Assembly (NCBI GenBank): GCA_032718475.1
Contig: JAUCBJ010001300.1
Span: 1 to 64,000 of the forward strand
Length of the DNA stretch: 64,000 bases
Reading direction: 5' to 3'
Source: Nemertoderma westbladi
Lineage: Eukaryota > Xenacoelomorpha > Nemertodermatida > Nemertodermatidae
The position numbers were made by a program, and so were the translations under genes. The notes beneath the pieces were generated by a model. It was not told the origin of the DNA. It was given only the letters and a program-made list of their open reading frames with translations, and made no database searches. The stretch's first letter is position 1, and each line of letters starts with the position of its first letter. This document shows positions 31,975 to 42,358 of the stretch, in pieces.

Positions 31975-33430
31975 AAATAAGACTACAAAACTTACTACAA
32001 ACAGACTACAGAAGCCAAGAATGCAGTTAAGGCTGCATCTAGGTCCCTGAACAGGCAGTACTCTGTTAATCTACAGGAGCTAATAAACCAACAAGCTAAG
32101 GCAGAATCACCAGCCGATCGCCTCAATGGTCCAAAGGCCCACTTTAATAATGACCTCAATAATGACAGGGTATTGCCCGATAACTTTATAGAAGTAAAGG
32201 TGTGTGAGTCTGTACTCCCAGATATTCCCATTGACGATATCTCCTTTGCACAAGTGATGGCTGCTGCAAAGAGCATTAAGACCAATCGTGCCAGTGGAGT
32301 AGATGGAGTACCCCCTGAGGTCTGACCTGAGTGTTTAAAGCTCATCTATCCCATCATAGTAGACATGTACAGAACAACAAGAGTCCCACAAGAAATGAAA
32401 ACAAATAAGTTGGTGCCAGTTCCCAAGAAGGGCAACCTAACACTCTATGGTTCTTTTCGGGGAATCTCATTAATCTCAGGATAATTAAAGAGTTATCAAA
32501 AAAGAAAGACAGGCATCTGGCTGTTATCTTTGTTGACTTCTTCAAGGCCTTTGATTCAGTGTATCGCTCACTTATGTTCAGCATACTTTCATTATATGGG
32601 ATTCCTGATGAAATTATTGCAGCAATCAGATCAGTATACGATGGTTCGAAAAAAAAAAGGTGTCTACTGTTGATGGTAACACAGAACCATTTGAAGTGTT
32701 ATGGGGAATCCTCCAGGGAGCCACACTTGCGCCATTCTTATTCATAATTGTAGTTGACTATGTTCTACGCATGTCCTTAGATCATCATAATGATGATGGG
32801 GTAGTGGTAACTCCACCTACTGGCTCCAGAATTCAAGGAAATCCATCCATGTACCTAACTGATCTAGACTTTGCTGATGACTTAGGAGTACTCTCAGAAT
32901 CACTAGAGGGGGCCCAACGGCTCCTCAGCTCATTAGAACATGCTGCTTATAGTGTTGGTCTTTTTATTAACTCCAAAAAGACCAAAATTTTGACAGTCAA
33001 CTTTGAAAGTCCTCAGCAAGTCTCTGATTGGATGAGCATAAGCTCAAAGAATGGTATGCTTGAGTATGTGGACGAATTCTGTTACCTGGAAGTCAGTTGA
33101 GGACCTTCAAATACGTAAGGGAAAGGCATGGACAGCCTTGAATAGGTTTTCCAGGATTTGGAAGTCACATAGAATTCATCGGAAAGTTAAGGTGCGATTA
33201 AGAGCAGCAGTAGTTCCAGTCTATGGGAGACCATGCTGGGCTCTAACTGCTGAGGACACCAAATCTCTGGATGGCACATTTACAAGAATGCTACGCCGGG
33301 TCCATTGTGTGAAGTACAATGCACACATCTCCAACCAGACACTATACAACATTGGAGGTGTCTCATTGGTTCCCCCAAGCTTGACACTAGAACAAAGCCG
33401 CAGGACATTGCTTTTGCAGTGAGGACCACC
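31975..33430 (+). pseudogene. LINE (non-LTR) reverse-transcriptase remnant
   Basis: A reverse transcriptase can be followed across frames on the plus strand. 31980-32484 encodes AAKSIKTNRASGVDGVPPEV, one in-frame stop (about 32322), then LVPVPKKG and SFRGISLIS. A shift leads to HLAVIFVDFFKAFDSVYRS (about 32517, motif A with the first catalytic Asp). An A-run at about 32650 shifts the frame again to GILQGATLAPFLFIIVVDYV (motif B) and LTDLDFADDLGVL (about 32860-32900, the catalytic FADD box). INSKKTKIL and the connection region follow to about 33420. At least three disruptions, so non-functional. No endonuclease domain is visible upstream. CR1/RTE-like clades are possible; I cannot decide. Confidence 0.9.
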
Positions 33431-34244
33431 CATAGTGCATAATCTTGTGCTTTGGCGATAACCTCATGGAGTGAATAAGCATGGTGGACAGTCCATGACT
33501 TTCTTGAGCATCTTAAAGACACTGGCGTTGAAGATGCGGATGATCTAGCAAATGTCATGGGTGATAGGGAGTTGTGGCGGCGCAATTTTGTTTACAAGCC
33601 GGCACAGCATTCTTAAAAATACAGCTGCAATGCAGCATGCCGATCATAGTAATAGTAGTACATTACGCTCTTTCAAATGGTATATAGATATCAACATATC
33701 TGGTTCTTTAACATTATAAAATTATCAATATTTTTTATCTGGTTCGTTAACATAATAAAATCTAAATGCCTTTAACTTACGTATTGAGTATCTAAATTGA
33801 AAAATATATTTTAAGATATAAATTATTAGAAATGATCGAGGAAGTCAAAAGTTACGGCGTGTCTAATGTTTTTGTTTGGTTTTGGCCACTTTTAGTGATT
33901 TTGACCCAAATATATATTGAATAAACTAAATAACTTCGTGATCGTGACTTTCACAATTTTTGTTTGTACCCGAGGGCAATCCATGGCTATAAGATCTGCG
34001 GCCCGCCGAAATTAAAATGTAATTGCAACCTATAACAGTTTAGAGGATGGTTAAATAAATTATTTATTTTAAATTATCTGTTGTTTTCCCAATGCCGCCG
34101 TATATTGCATTAGTGGGGATGAAAAGTAAAATATAAGAATTACGATTTGATTTTTCTACACACAAAAAAGAGGATTTTACTGAAGAAAATAAATTAGCTT
34201 GAAATTTACTGCAATAAATTATTATTTACGTTAATAACGATTAG
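33431..34244. other. Non-coding stretch between LINE remnant and MGAT2
   Basis: AT-rich. It may contain the LINE 3' end (to about 33620) and the 3' untranslated region of MGAT2 (a minus-strand AATAAA lies near 34057). No gene. Confidence 0.5.
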
Positions 34245-35624
34245 CTACAAAGTAAAATTCAAATAGCCCAAACACAAAGAGTGATCTCTTGTATCCCCCC
34301 ATCCTCCGTTGGGCTGATGTGAAGAGAACGACAACCCGGGTTCCACGGGACTAAATAAAAGTCTAGAAGGAAATAAACTGGCTTTATATTTCTCAAAGAG
34401 GGCTAGCAACTCTGCGACCCTGTCTCTTGGTTTACAGCCGGTACCACCTTTATGGTGCATCCCGCAGTCCCCTATATGAGCCACCCGGGAGGCCTGAATC
34501 ACCAGCGCCATGAAGGGGCGTCCAGGCCCAGCCAATGAGCAATCGCGACTCATAGCAGCGAGGGTCCAATCCCAGTTGTAATCATCGTAAGTACAGAACT
34601 TATGGAAACACCGAGTTTTTGAGATCGAACGCCATGAGGCTCGACTCAGTATCATACCCATGTTGTGCTGGGTGCTAGACCATATTAGTACGCGTGCAGT
34701 GGAAGAGAGTTGAGAGGAAAAACCGGAAGAGGTGGAATAATCTCCCAACGAAAGGAAATCGCAGGAGGGGCACTCACGATTCCGTAACTCTTCCAGTTTA
34801 ATCGCGATCGGGATAAAATCCGGAAACATATAATGGTCCTCTTCGACTAATAACACCGGCCCAACGAACTCCTTTGTCGGTTCTAACGTCTCGAATACCC
34901 GAGATAACTTCCACATCCAGTGGTGTTTGACTGCTGTGTATGCGGCCTCCCTGTAGTGTCCGTAGGTGTCTGGGTGTTCCGCGTTTAGGCAGCCCAAGCG
35001 CTGAGCTTCCCGTCTGCTCGCGTCCCGCGGACAGTCTTTGGGGTCCGAGTCGGGAAACTCCCCCGGGAAGAGTTGCCGGGAAAACGGGTAGAATATTTGG
35101 AGCACGCGGCAGAAATTAACGTTGGACACGAGTCGGAATATTTCACGGGAGTAAAAATCGTGACTAACGATTAATAAAACATCTTGTACTTGTTGGGAAA
35201 GTCTCAAACTTTTCAGGAATAATTCCAGATACTCGTATCTGTCGTGGACTTGTACGACTACGACTAAACTTAATGGTCGATCTCTAAATAAATCCTGATT
35301 TAATATCCTTTGCTCGCTATTCATAGAGGAGACAATCACACGAAGCTTATGAGTGGTGTCATCCAATGTTTCATGACTTTGTTTTGCGGATTTCGTGTTT
35401 GTAGAAACATTACTTTGTTTATGAGCATTAGGATTATGGTGTTCACCAGAAGTAAGTCGTTCCGCGTTTAACATAGGGTCTTTGAATATCGAACTCGAAT
35501 TGAAACTGTATACTAATAGCACAATGGCAAGTATAATTCCTACCACACACAGCCGCCGAATTAGTTTATTTGATTTCCAACGGGGCATTGTTGTAGTCGG
35601 CGTGTCTTTCTTGATAACGGGCAT
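34245..35624 (-). CDS. MGAT2: Alpha-1,6-mannosyl-glycoprotein 2-beta-N-acetylglucosaminyltransferase (GnT-II)
   Basis: 459 codons in one exon, close to the vertebrate enzyme (about 447), which is also single-exon. It is a type II Golgi enzyme that adds GlcNAc from UDP-GlcNAc to the alpha-1,6 mannose arm, allowing complex N-glycans. A short basic cytoplasmic tail precedes the membrane anchor (about residues 25-42, LCVVGIILAIVLLVYSF) and a low-complexity stem. The catalytic domain begins at PLSLVVVVQVHDRYEYLEL (about 120). The metal-binding acidic motif lies in GPVLLVEEDHYMFPDF (about 255). CTYDDYNWDWTL and HIGDCGMHHKG are strongly conserved in the family. The sequence ends LCLGYLNFTL. The coding sequence looks intact. 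It lies 230 bases downstream of ATG12 on the same strand. Confidence 0.95.
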   Translation of the reverse strand: MPVIKKDTPTTTMPRWKSNKLIRRLCVVGIILAIVLLVYSFNSSSIFKDPMLNAERLTSGEHHNPNAHKQSNVSTNTKSAKQSHETLDDTTHKLRVIVSSMNSEQRILNQDLFRDRPLSLVVVVQVHDRYEYLELFLKSLRLSQQVQDVLLIVSHDFYSREIFRLVSNVNFCRVLQIFYPFSRQLFPGEFPDSDPKDCPRDASRREAQRLGCLNAEHPDTYGHYREAAYTAVKHHWMWKLSRVFETLEPTKEFVGPVLLVEEDHYMFPDFIPIAIKLEELRNRECPSCDFLSLGDYSTSSGFSSQLSSTARVLIWSSTQHNMGMILSRASWRSISKTRCFHKFCTYDDYNWDWTLAAMSRDCSLAGPGRPFMALVIQASRVAHIGDCGMHHKGGTGCKPRDRVAELLALFEKYKASLFPSRLLFSPVEPGLSFSSHQPNGGWGDTRDHSLCLGYLNFTL

Positions 35625-35854
35625 TTAGCAGCAGGTCGTTAAATAAGAAAAAATATAAATAATATATATCTTTATTAATAAGTTCAGAAGTTCAAGAGAT
35701 TTATGATAATTCTTACGTTATATTATTGCTGCAGTGCTGAGTACAGTATTAAAAGTTTCTACGCCGTCCCGGTCCCGGACGTATAATTACGGAATTAGTT
35801 ATTACCGGTCAGTCGCAGTCGGAAGGCCCCCCTTCCCGCTCCCGGTATTGCTGT

Positions 35855-36193
35855 TTAACCCCAGGCTTGCGAACGAGAATAATGTAATACAAGTTTACCG
35901 TCACTACCGAAGCACTCGTACAAATTGTCCATAATTTGATCAGGAGCTGGGGCGAAAGATTGATTAGCGTACAAGAAAATTGACTCGCTAGGAGGAACCT
36001 TTAGATATTTGCGTATAAATTCTATTACCCAACCGACTTTCTTAGATTTTTCCACAGCCCATTTCTTTTTCTTCATAATCGGTGCGTCTCCAGCTGGTTT
36101 CAGTAAGACATCGATCTTTGTGCTCGATAACGGTACCGGTACCGGTACAGCAGCAGAATCACTTTCTAACGGTGGTACAGGAGACTCAGCCAT
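35855..36193 (-). CDS. ATG12: Ubiquitin-like autophagy protein ATG12
   Basis: 112 codons in one exon (about 140 in human, which is multi-exon). ATG12 is activated by ATG7, transferred by ATG10 and joined through its C-terminal Gly to ATG5; the ATG12-ATG5-ATG16 complex drives LC3/ATG8 lipidation on the growing autophagosome. The N-terminal 25 residues are a Pro/Val-rich unstructured tail. The ubiquitin fold starts at KIDVLLKPAGDAPIMKKKKW. NQSFAPAPDQIMDNLYECFG and GKLVLHYSRSQAWG are near-invariant family sequences. The protein ends exactly at the conjugating Gly, as expected for a family that needs no processing. It could be a functional intron-less gene or a retrocopy; the frame is intact. Confidence 0.96.
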   Translation of the reverse strand: MAESPVPPLESDSAAVPVPVPLSSTKIDVLLKPAGDAPIMKKKKWAVEKSKKVGWVIEFIRKYLKVPPSESIFLYANQSFAPAPDQIMDNLYECFGSDGKLVLHYSRSQAWG

Positions 36194-37321
36194 AGTTGAG
36201 TAGTTTAAACACAGACAACTTTAATCTGGTAATCGTAGTCATTTCATTACTATTCCATTATATGTTATAATTCTGCAGTCTCAATAGGCAGATAGGCCTA
36301 CAGATCAGCATATACTGATATACCTGTATACAGACAGACAGATATAGGCTGGCTTTCGACGCAAACAAAATTCATCCCTCTCCAGGGGAAAATCGACGCA
36401 AATAACAGCTGATTGATTACCAGTCTGCCAGTACTCACAAAAATAAACAGATAAAACTGTAACCTGTTCTATTGACTTTAGTTGAGGGCTGCCTGGTTTA
36501 GGCCTAGTGCTGTAGTAGTGCTTTTGTTAGAATAACTGAATAACGTGACAGTGCCACTGTGTACAGCTTCAGCCTGTCAGCTGTGTACAGGTGTACGTAC
36601 ATATTTTAATTACCGTAATTAACTTGCTTTTACTCTTGTTACTTGTGTATTTTATATTAATTTCTTCATATTTTATATTATTTACGGTATGTACAATCTG
36701 ACAATGCTGCAATGTGTGGGAATTGTTCATTAAACTTAAGCTGTACAGCTGTAGGTATCCCAGTAACCTGCTCCTTTCCATAAATTGAGAATTTAACATT
36801 GACTGATTGAGGTCAAATATTAATTCGCCGAGATGGGATTTGCTTGCGTCCAGTTTCCTCCCTGTCAGGTCAGCCTGTCACCAGATCAGAATCAGATATC
36901 TGGATATGGTCAGATGGTGGTAGGCTCAAGGCCTACTAAAAGAGTACCGGTACTTTAGTAGGCCTTGGCTGGAGTAGGCTACACTCACTGACTCAAGGCC
37001 TACTAAAACTACTACCGGTACTCTTTTTAGCTGTTTAGTACAGCACAGTGCAGTAGCACTGTAGTAGCTGAGTAGGCCTTGGCTACACTACTGACTACTG
37101 GACTAGAGTTCAGTACCAGAGTACCTGGAGTATTGTGTACTGGCAGACTGGAGTAGGCAGGTGCAGGTACAGACAGAGGTAGGGTTGTGGCCTTGGCAGC
37201 TTGGGCATAACTGTTATACACACACGGCAACACGGGACTACGGGAAGGCCTATAGGTTCGGTATTACAGTATTTTACTCAGCCAAGACTGCAATACGTGG
37301 CTGATTCCGCATATATCTTTC
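36194..37321. other. Intergenic DNA upstream of ATG12
   Basis: No gene. TAGGCCTA and ACCGGTAC words cluster at 36290-37080. The segment TTGCGTCCAGTTTCCTCCCT (about 36849) has an inverted relative near 38330-38350. Confidence 0.5.
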
Positions 37322-37390
37322 AGCAAATAAATCATGTATAACTACTTCGGCCTGCGGCGGCGGCCTCAGTAGTTATACGATTTATTTGCT
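37322..37390. repeat. Imperfect palindrome with GC-rich loop
   Basis: Arms AGCAAATAAATC...TATAACTACT (37322-37346) and AGTAGTTATA...GATTTATTTGCT (37368-37390) pair with one 2-base bulge. The 21-base loop is CGG-rich and partly self-complementary (GGCC...GGCC). The surrounding DNA is AT-rich. Confidence 0.8.
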
Positions 37391-37689
37391 TCATGTTTTA
37401 TAACCGTATGCGTATATCACCTTCTGGGACAGGCGATAATCTCTGTGTATCATATAGCATAGCATACATGCGGTATTTTTATTCGATAATTGTTTTAACT
37501 GAACTTCGCAGTTAATTATTACCCTTAAAAAATTAATTTTAGCAGCCGTACATGTACATACCTATCTGCCTGTGTACCAGAGTACTACAGGCGCGTTGAA
37601 AAAAATCCTGATGCGCAGCGTATCCCTCCGTCTAGCTTGTTGAAGGCAATTAGTGAAGCTCCTGTGAAGATGGGTCTAATGGAGGCTGA

Positions 37690-38260
37690 GATCTCTCCAG
37701 GAGGGGCCGGTTGCATATAACAACCTTAACTTTAAGTGGCTACTTAAATTTAAGTTAAGGTTGACTCAAATTTAAGTGGGTTTGCATACAATTTTATTGC
37801 AAACTTTAATTCCGACTTAAAATCAAAATTTTAAGGCAGCCTCCTACATACCTTAACTACACTGAAACTGCCTACTAACTACACTGAATGCTTTCATTAT
37901 TATTAAAGGCTTTTGAGCAGGAAAGTGATAGGCCTACCAATTTAATTTCATTAGAATTTGTTGAAGGTCATAAGAGATTGGCAAGCTAAAGATTTCCCCA
38001 TGCCTACAGTTAGTACTGTATGCCTACTTATCCCTCTATACAGATACAGTATGTAGATATATTTTATTGCTTGTGTTCTCAGGTAAAAGACAGATAACAA
38101 TTTTATTACCACTTTAGAAGGATTATATCATAAATAGTTTATTCCATAAAATATTGGACTGATTATTTTTTGATGGGCTTTCTCTGTAATGATCTAAAAA
38201 ATATATTATTATTTTTGTGTGTCCTTAGTATTGCCTACATTTTTTCACTGAGGCATTAAC
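37690..38260. repeat. Dispersed repeat, inverted copy at 58725-59420
   Basis: It begins GGGGCCGGTTGCATATAACA and contains palindromic AACCTTAACTTTAAGT words. The later part (CAGGTAAAAGACAGATAACA, then ATTTTATTACCACTTTAGAAG) appears reversed at about 59295-59345, and more weakly in direct orientation near 41160-41350. Three old copies in one window suggest an abundant, non-coding transposon family. Confidence 0.6.
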
Positions 38261-38351
38261 AAGGTAAATAAATTAAACATTTTTATTATATTAAATTACT
38301 ATTTTTCAATATTAAAATCAAAATGTGAGACAGGGGGGAAACTGGACGCAA

Positions 38352-38830
38352 ATACCATGTGGGATTTGGGATTAAGGAATTTGGGAATAAGGGATTTAGG
38401 AATAAGGTATTTGGGATTTGGGAATAAGGTATTTGGGAATAAGGTATTTGGGATTTGGGAATAAGGTATTTGGGATTTGGGAATAAGGTATTTGGGAATA
38501 AGGTATTTGGGATTTGGGAATAAGGTATTTGGGATTTGGGAATAAGGTATTTGGGATTTGGAAATAAGGTATTTGGGATTTGGGATTAATGTATTTGGGA
38601 TTTGGGAATAAGGTATTTGGGATTTGGAAATAAGGTATTTGGGATTTGGGATTAATGTATTTGGGATTTGGGAATAAGGTATTTGGGATTTGGGAATAAG
38701 GTATTTGGGAATAAAGGTATTTGGGATTAAGGTATTTGAGATTTGGGAATAAGGTATTTGGGATTTGGGAATAAGGTATTTGGGATTAAGGTATTTGGGA
38801 TTTCGGAATATGGAATTTTGGATTTGCTAT
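38352..38830. repeat. Minisatellite of GGTATTTGGGATTTGGGAAT units
   Basis: About 20 units of a 20-22 bp repeat alternating with a short 13-14 bp form (GGTATTTGGGAATAA). Degenerate copies continue at 39000-39100. Purine-rich on the plus strand. Confidence 0.9.
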
Positions 38831-38844
38831 TATATTAGTGATTA

Positions 38845-39040
38845 TCGGTTTTTATTTGTTGATCGGCCATTATTGGTTGACTGAAGAAGATACGCAATGC
38901 GTCTCATTACGCCTCATAATAAGCCTCTCGTTAACAAGTCAACCCCACCGACTAGCGGCACTGGCTGTTTCCGCTGACGGGGCTCAGTTGAACAACGCGT
39001 CCTTTTGGGATCTGGGAATAAGAAATTTGGGATTTGGAAA
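38845..39040 (+). repeat. Dispersed repeat unit, inverted copy at 54030-54215
   Basis: Bases from GGCCATTATTGGTTGACTGA to GGACGCGTTGTTC (complement side) match the reverse strand of 54030-54215 with about 90 percent identity by eye. In both places the unit is flanked by copies of the TATTTGGGATTTGGGAATA minisatellite, so unit and array travel together. It contains the near-palindrome GATACGCAATGCGTCTC. Confidence 0.85.
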
Positions 39041-39111
39041 TAAAGGAAATTAGGGTAAATCATTTGGGCTTTGGAAATAGGGAATTTGGGATTTTGAATC
39101 TGTAAATAAAA

Positions 39112-39600
39112 CGTATTACAAGTATATGCAGGTTAGTAAAGGAGCAGGCTATAGAGGCGGAAAGATAGAACCAAAACAATAAACGATAGTTAACACATGT
39201 TACAAGATTATGCAGGATAGTAGAGGAGAAGGTTATAGAGGCGGGTAGATAGAACCAAAACAATAAACGATAGTTAACACATGTTACAAGATTATGCAGG
39301 TTAGTAAAGGAGCAGGTTATAGAGGCGGGTAGATAGAACCAAAACAATAAACGATAGTTAACACATGTTACAGATTATGCAGGTTAGTAAAGGAGCAGGT
39401 TACAGAGGCGGGTAGATAGAACCAAAACAATAAACGATAGTTAACACGTGTTACAATATGTAGGTTAGTAAAGAATCAGGTTGCGGAGGTGGATAGATTG
39501 AACCAAAACAATAAACGATTAACTGGTGTTAGAAAATTATCCAGGTTAGTAAAGGAGTAGGTTACCGAGGCGTGTAGATAGAACCAAAACAATAAACTAT
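39112..39600. repeat. 84-bp tandem repeat, about six units
   Basis: The unit contains TTATGCAGGTTAGTAAAGGA, GCAGGTTATAGAGGCGG, then AACCAAAACAATAAACGATA. The spacing of AAACGATAG between units is exactly 84 bases in the middle of the array. Related fragments lie at 10395-10480 and 45315-45415. Confidence 0.9.
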
Positions 39601-40464
39601 ATTTAATTCGTGTTATATGAAATGCGGATTTACCGATAAATGACGAAGGTAGAGTATAATTTATTATTATTTTTAGATTCTTTATTCCAGATCCATAAAA
39701 GGTTCTATGTCAATACCGGTAAATAAACAAACAAATCTATTAATAGCACAATAGTGATTATTACAAAGGAATACCCGGACCCGCCCAATTAGAGAGATAC
39801 AATTTAATTCTCTGTAGAGTAGAGTGAAGCACCGAATTACACAGACATTATATAGCGTATAAACATTCTAAAAAAAAGAGAAAAAAAAGGAAACGTTCTA
39901 AAAAAAAAGGAAAAAAGGAAACTCTGGGAGGCCTGGTATATATATTAAAATATTATTGTTAGAGTTAAATATACGTGAAAAAAAACGGGAGAGAGTGATA
40001 CGTTGTATATGATGAAGGACTTTAAACGTAAAGATACAAGCATACCGGAGGCGCCTCTATGTATGAGTTATGAAGTTGAGTTGAAGAACAACGACCTTTC
40101 ATTGTCTGGCAATACAATAGTCATTACTGCAGAGATAACCTGGGTTAGAGGGCTGAGTAGTGAGAGACCTGTATAACGTCAGGTGTATGTGCCTCCTTGA
40201 TCTTACACTGGTACCAACAGTAACAGCTCATGAGGGATGACGTATTCTGATAGGGCGTTGTCTTAGCAATGATAGGCTGGGCTGATCCCTTGCTAGTGTT
40301 TGCTCTAATACACTACATACTACTGTACATAGACTACACACCACCACAAAGGAATGGGGAAAGAGTCAGCCACTGCGAAACCAATAATACAGTACTGTAA
40401 CGTCACCTTCAACGCAGAACCCCCTAAGTCGATTTTTGTAGTTCTGAGATAATCAATAAAAACT

Positions 40465-40695
40465 GTGGGGCGAGCCACGAAGTGAGTGAGCCTTAGCGTA
40501 GTGGTACCATTAATCAACCTGTCGTTCTGTCGTTCTGTCGTTCTGTCGTTCTGTCGTTCTGTCGTTCTGTCGTGTTCAATTTTAAACGTTAATAACTCGG
40601 CCAATCTTTGATGAAATCTATCCAAACTTGGTACACATGTTGTTTGGCAAAAGTTTAGAAATTTTCCAAGTAGAATTTCAGTGTGGCCTTCGAGA
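40465..40695 (-). repeat. Dispersed repeat (inverted copy of 23590-23803) with 8-bp microsatellite
   Basis: The reverse complement matches 23590-23803: AAACAACATGTGTACCAAGT, GATAGATTTCATC, GGCCGAGTTATTAACGTTT and CACTCACTTCGTGGCTC. An internal array of GTCGTTCT has six to seven units here but only two to three in the other copy. Confidence 0.8.
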
Positions 40696-41524
40696 AGCTA
40701 AGATAATAGCAGTTAATTAGTTAATTAAGTTATTACGGTAAAAACACCATTTTCAACCTGCCTTTTAAAGGAAATTAATTGTTTTACAGTATAAGATTTA
40801 AATAATTATAATTAAAAATTATACAGATGTAATCCCCATACGCCATTCTATTATAGTTTTTAATTAGTTCAAGTGATTTGCTTTAATAATTGTGTCTTTA
40901 ATTGATCTAAAGTAATTAAAACGGCAAAAAAAATTTATTCTCATTAAATACTGCTCATTTATTGGCCAACATGCTGGTACATAGATGGGATGTGTGTGTC
41001 ATTCCCAGTTGCTGGGAATGATTATTGGTCAAGTCTCTGCTGCTGGCTGGGAGTTGTTGCTAAGACTAACCAGAGAGGAATAGTAATAGACAACCAGTAT
41101 TGCTATTCCAGCCCAGACAGCATTCTTTAAATTCACTATAAATGTTGTATTGCTATCTCAGGTGAATGACAGATATCATAACATAAATACTATCCATGGC
41201 ATGGCTGTTGTGTAGGCTTCTGAAATAGTTTATTCCACAATGTATATGTCTGGTTATTTTTTAATTGAATTTTTGCAAAGTAGTAAAATTAATGTTCTTA
41301 AAAATAATATTATTATTTTATATGTAACCTAGGAAATTAGCTACATTTTTTCGTTGCAGCTTTAAGAGTGTACATTAATTTAATATTATTTCAATACCCA
41401 TATTACTACATCGGCATAAGATGCGTTGGCGTTGTATCACACATCTCCACATATCACACATATCCACATAGATGTATCAACAGTTACTCGCACAGTTTCG
41501 AAACTTCGCATAGTTATAACTGTA

Positions 41525-41822
41525 TAAAGATCGTCAGTCTGCGTTTAGGAAAAATATTTTATAACAAAACAGGACAAGCGACGAGCGCAACGAAGCATAT
41601 AATGAAGACGAGTACTGCGTTGACTAAATTATTATATAAACCACCTGGCTTCACATATTGATCGCATCCCTAGTTATTATTATTATAAAGAACGTCCTAG
41701 CCTGCGTTTAAGAAATATATTTAAATACAAAACAGGACGAACGCAACGAGGCTTATAATGAATACGAGTACTGCGTTTATTATATTCCTATAAACCACCT
41801 GGCTTTGCATATTGAACGTGCG
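41525..41822. repeat. Tandem duplication, unit about 155 bp
   Basis: Two diverged copies (41525-41665 and 41688-41822) share GTCTGCGTTTAGGAAA/CCTGCGTTTAAGAAAT, ACAAAACAGGACRA, ACGAGTACTGCGTT and ATAAACCACCTGGCTT. Confidence 0.8.
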
Positions 41823-42171
41823 ATTGGAAATAAGTTCGTGCTACCCTTCCGTGGGTGGTAGATGTCGCGGTTATGTATTGGTGGTTGGGAAGGGTGGGGG
41901 GGGGGGGGGATTAAAAGGGGTGAACACGTACTGTCCCCCTTTCTTTGATTGATTGGTGGTGTGGGTAAATTTCTCAAAACCTGATTTTGTGATACAGTCG
42001 CTCAATTTTAATTTGTATCTCATAACTGGGCCTCGTGCTGCGCGAAGGCCCCACGAACGTGTTTATTTTATAGAGAGATGCCTCAGTTTACTTGTTATTG
42101 TGTTTTTTAATATCTAAATATATATAGAATTCATATAACTAAACTTTCAATTTGATTTAGAATTACCTTTG

Positions 42172-42358
42172 AAATATATTGCGGTTTTTTTGTAAAAAAT
42201 TCTGACTTATGGTGTTTTGCCAAAACAAAGGGGAACACCATTTTCTGGTATTATCCCGTAACTACACGATAGTTGCGGGGTATTGCCTAGAAAACAAGGT
42301 ATCCTCAATTTGGCAAAACACCATAAGTCCGACTTTTTATAAAAAATACGCAAAATAT
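42172..42358. mobile_element. Short foldback element, about 190 bp, arms about 50 bp
   Basis: Left arm (AATATATTGCGGTTTTTTTG, then CTTATGGTGTTTTGCCAAA) and right arm (TTTGGCAAAACACCATAAG, then AAAAAATACGCAAAATATAT) are inverted repeats with a few mismatches. The centre holds a second small hairpin (CCCGTAACT ... AGTTGCGGG). A non-autonomous MITE is likely; I see no clear target duplication. Confidence 0.6.

Noticed and set aside
36820-38355. Possible 1.5-kb element bounded by inverted CAGGGAGGAAACTGGACGCA-like words
   Set aside because: Only about 25 bases pair, no target duplication was seen, and other repeats lie inside; too weak to call.
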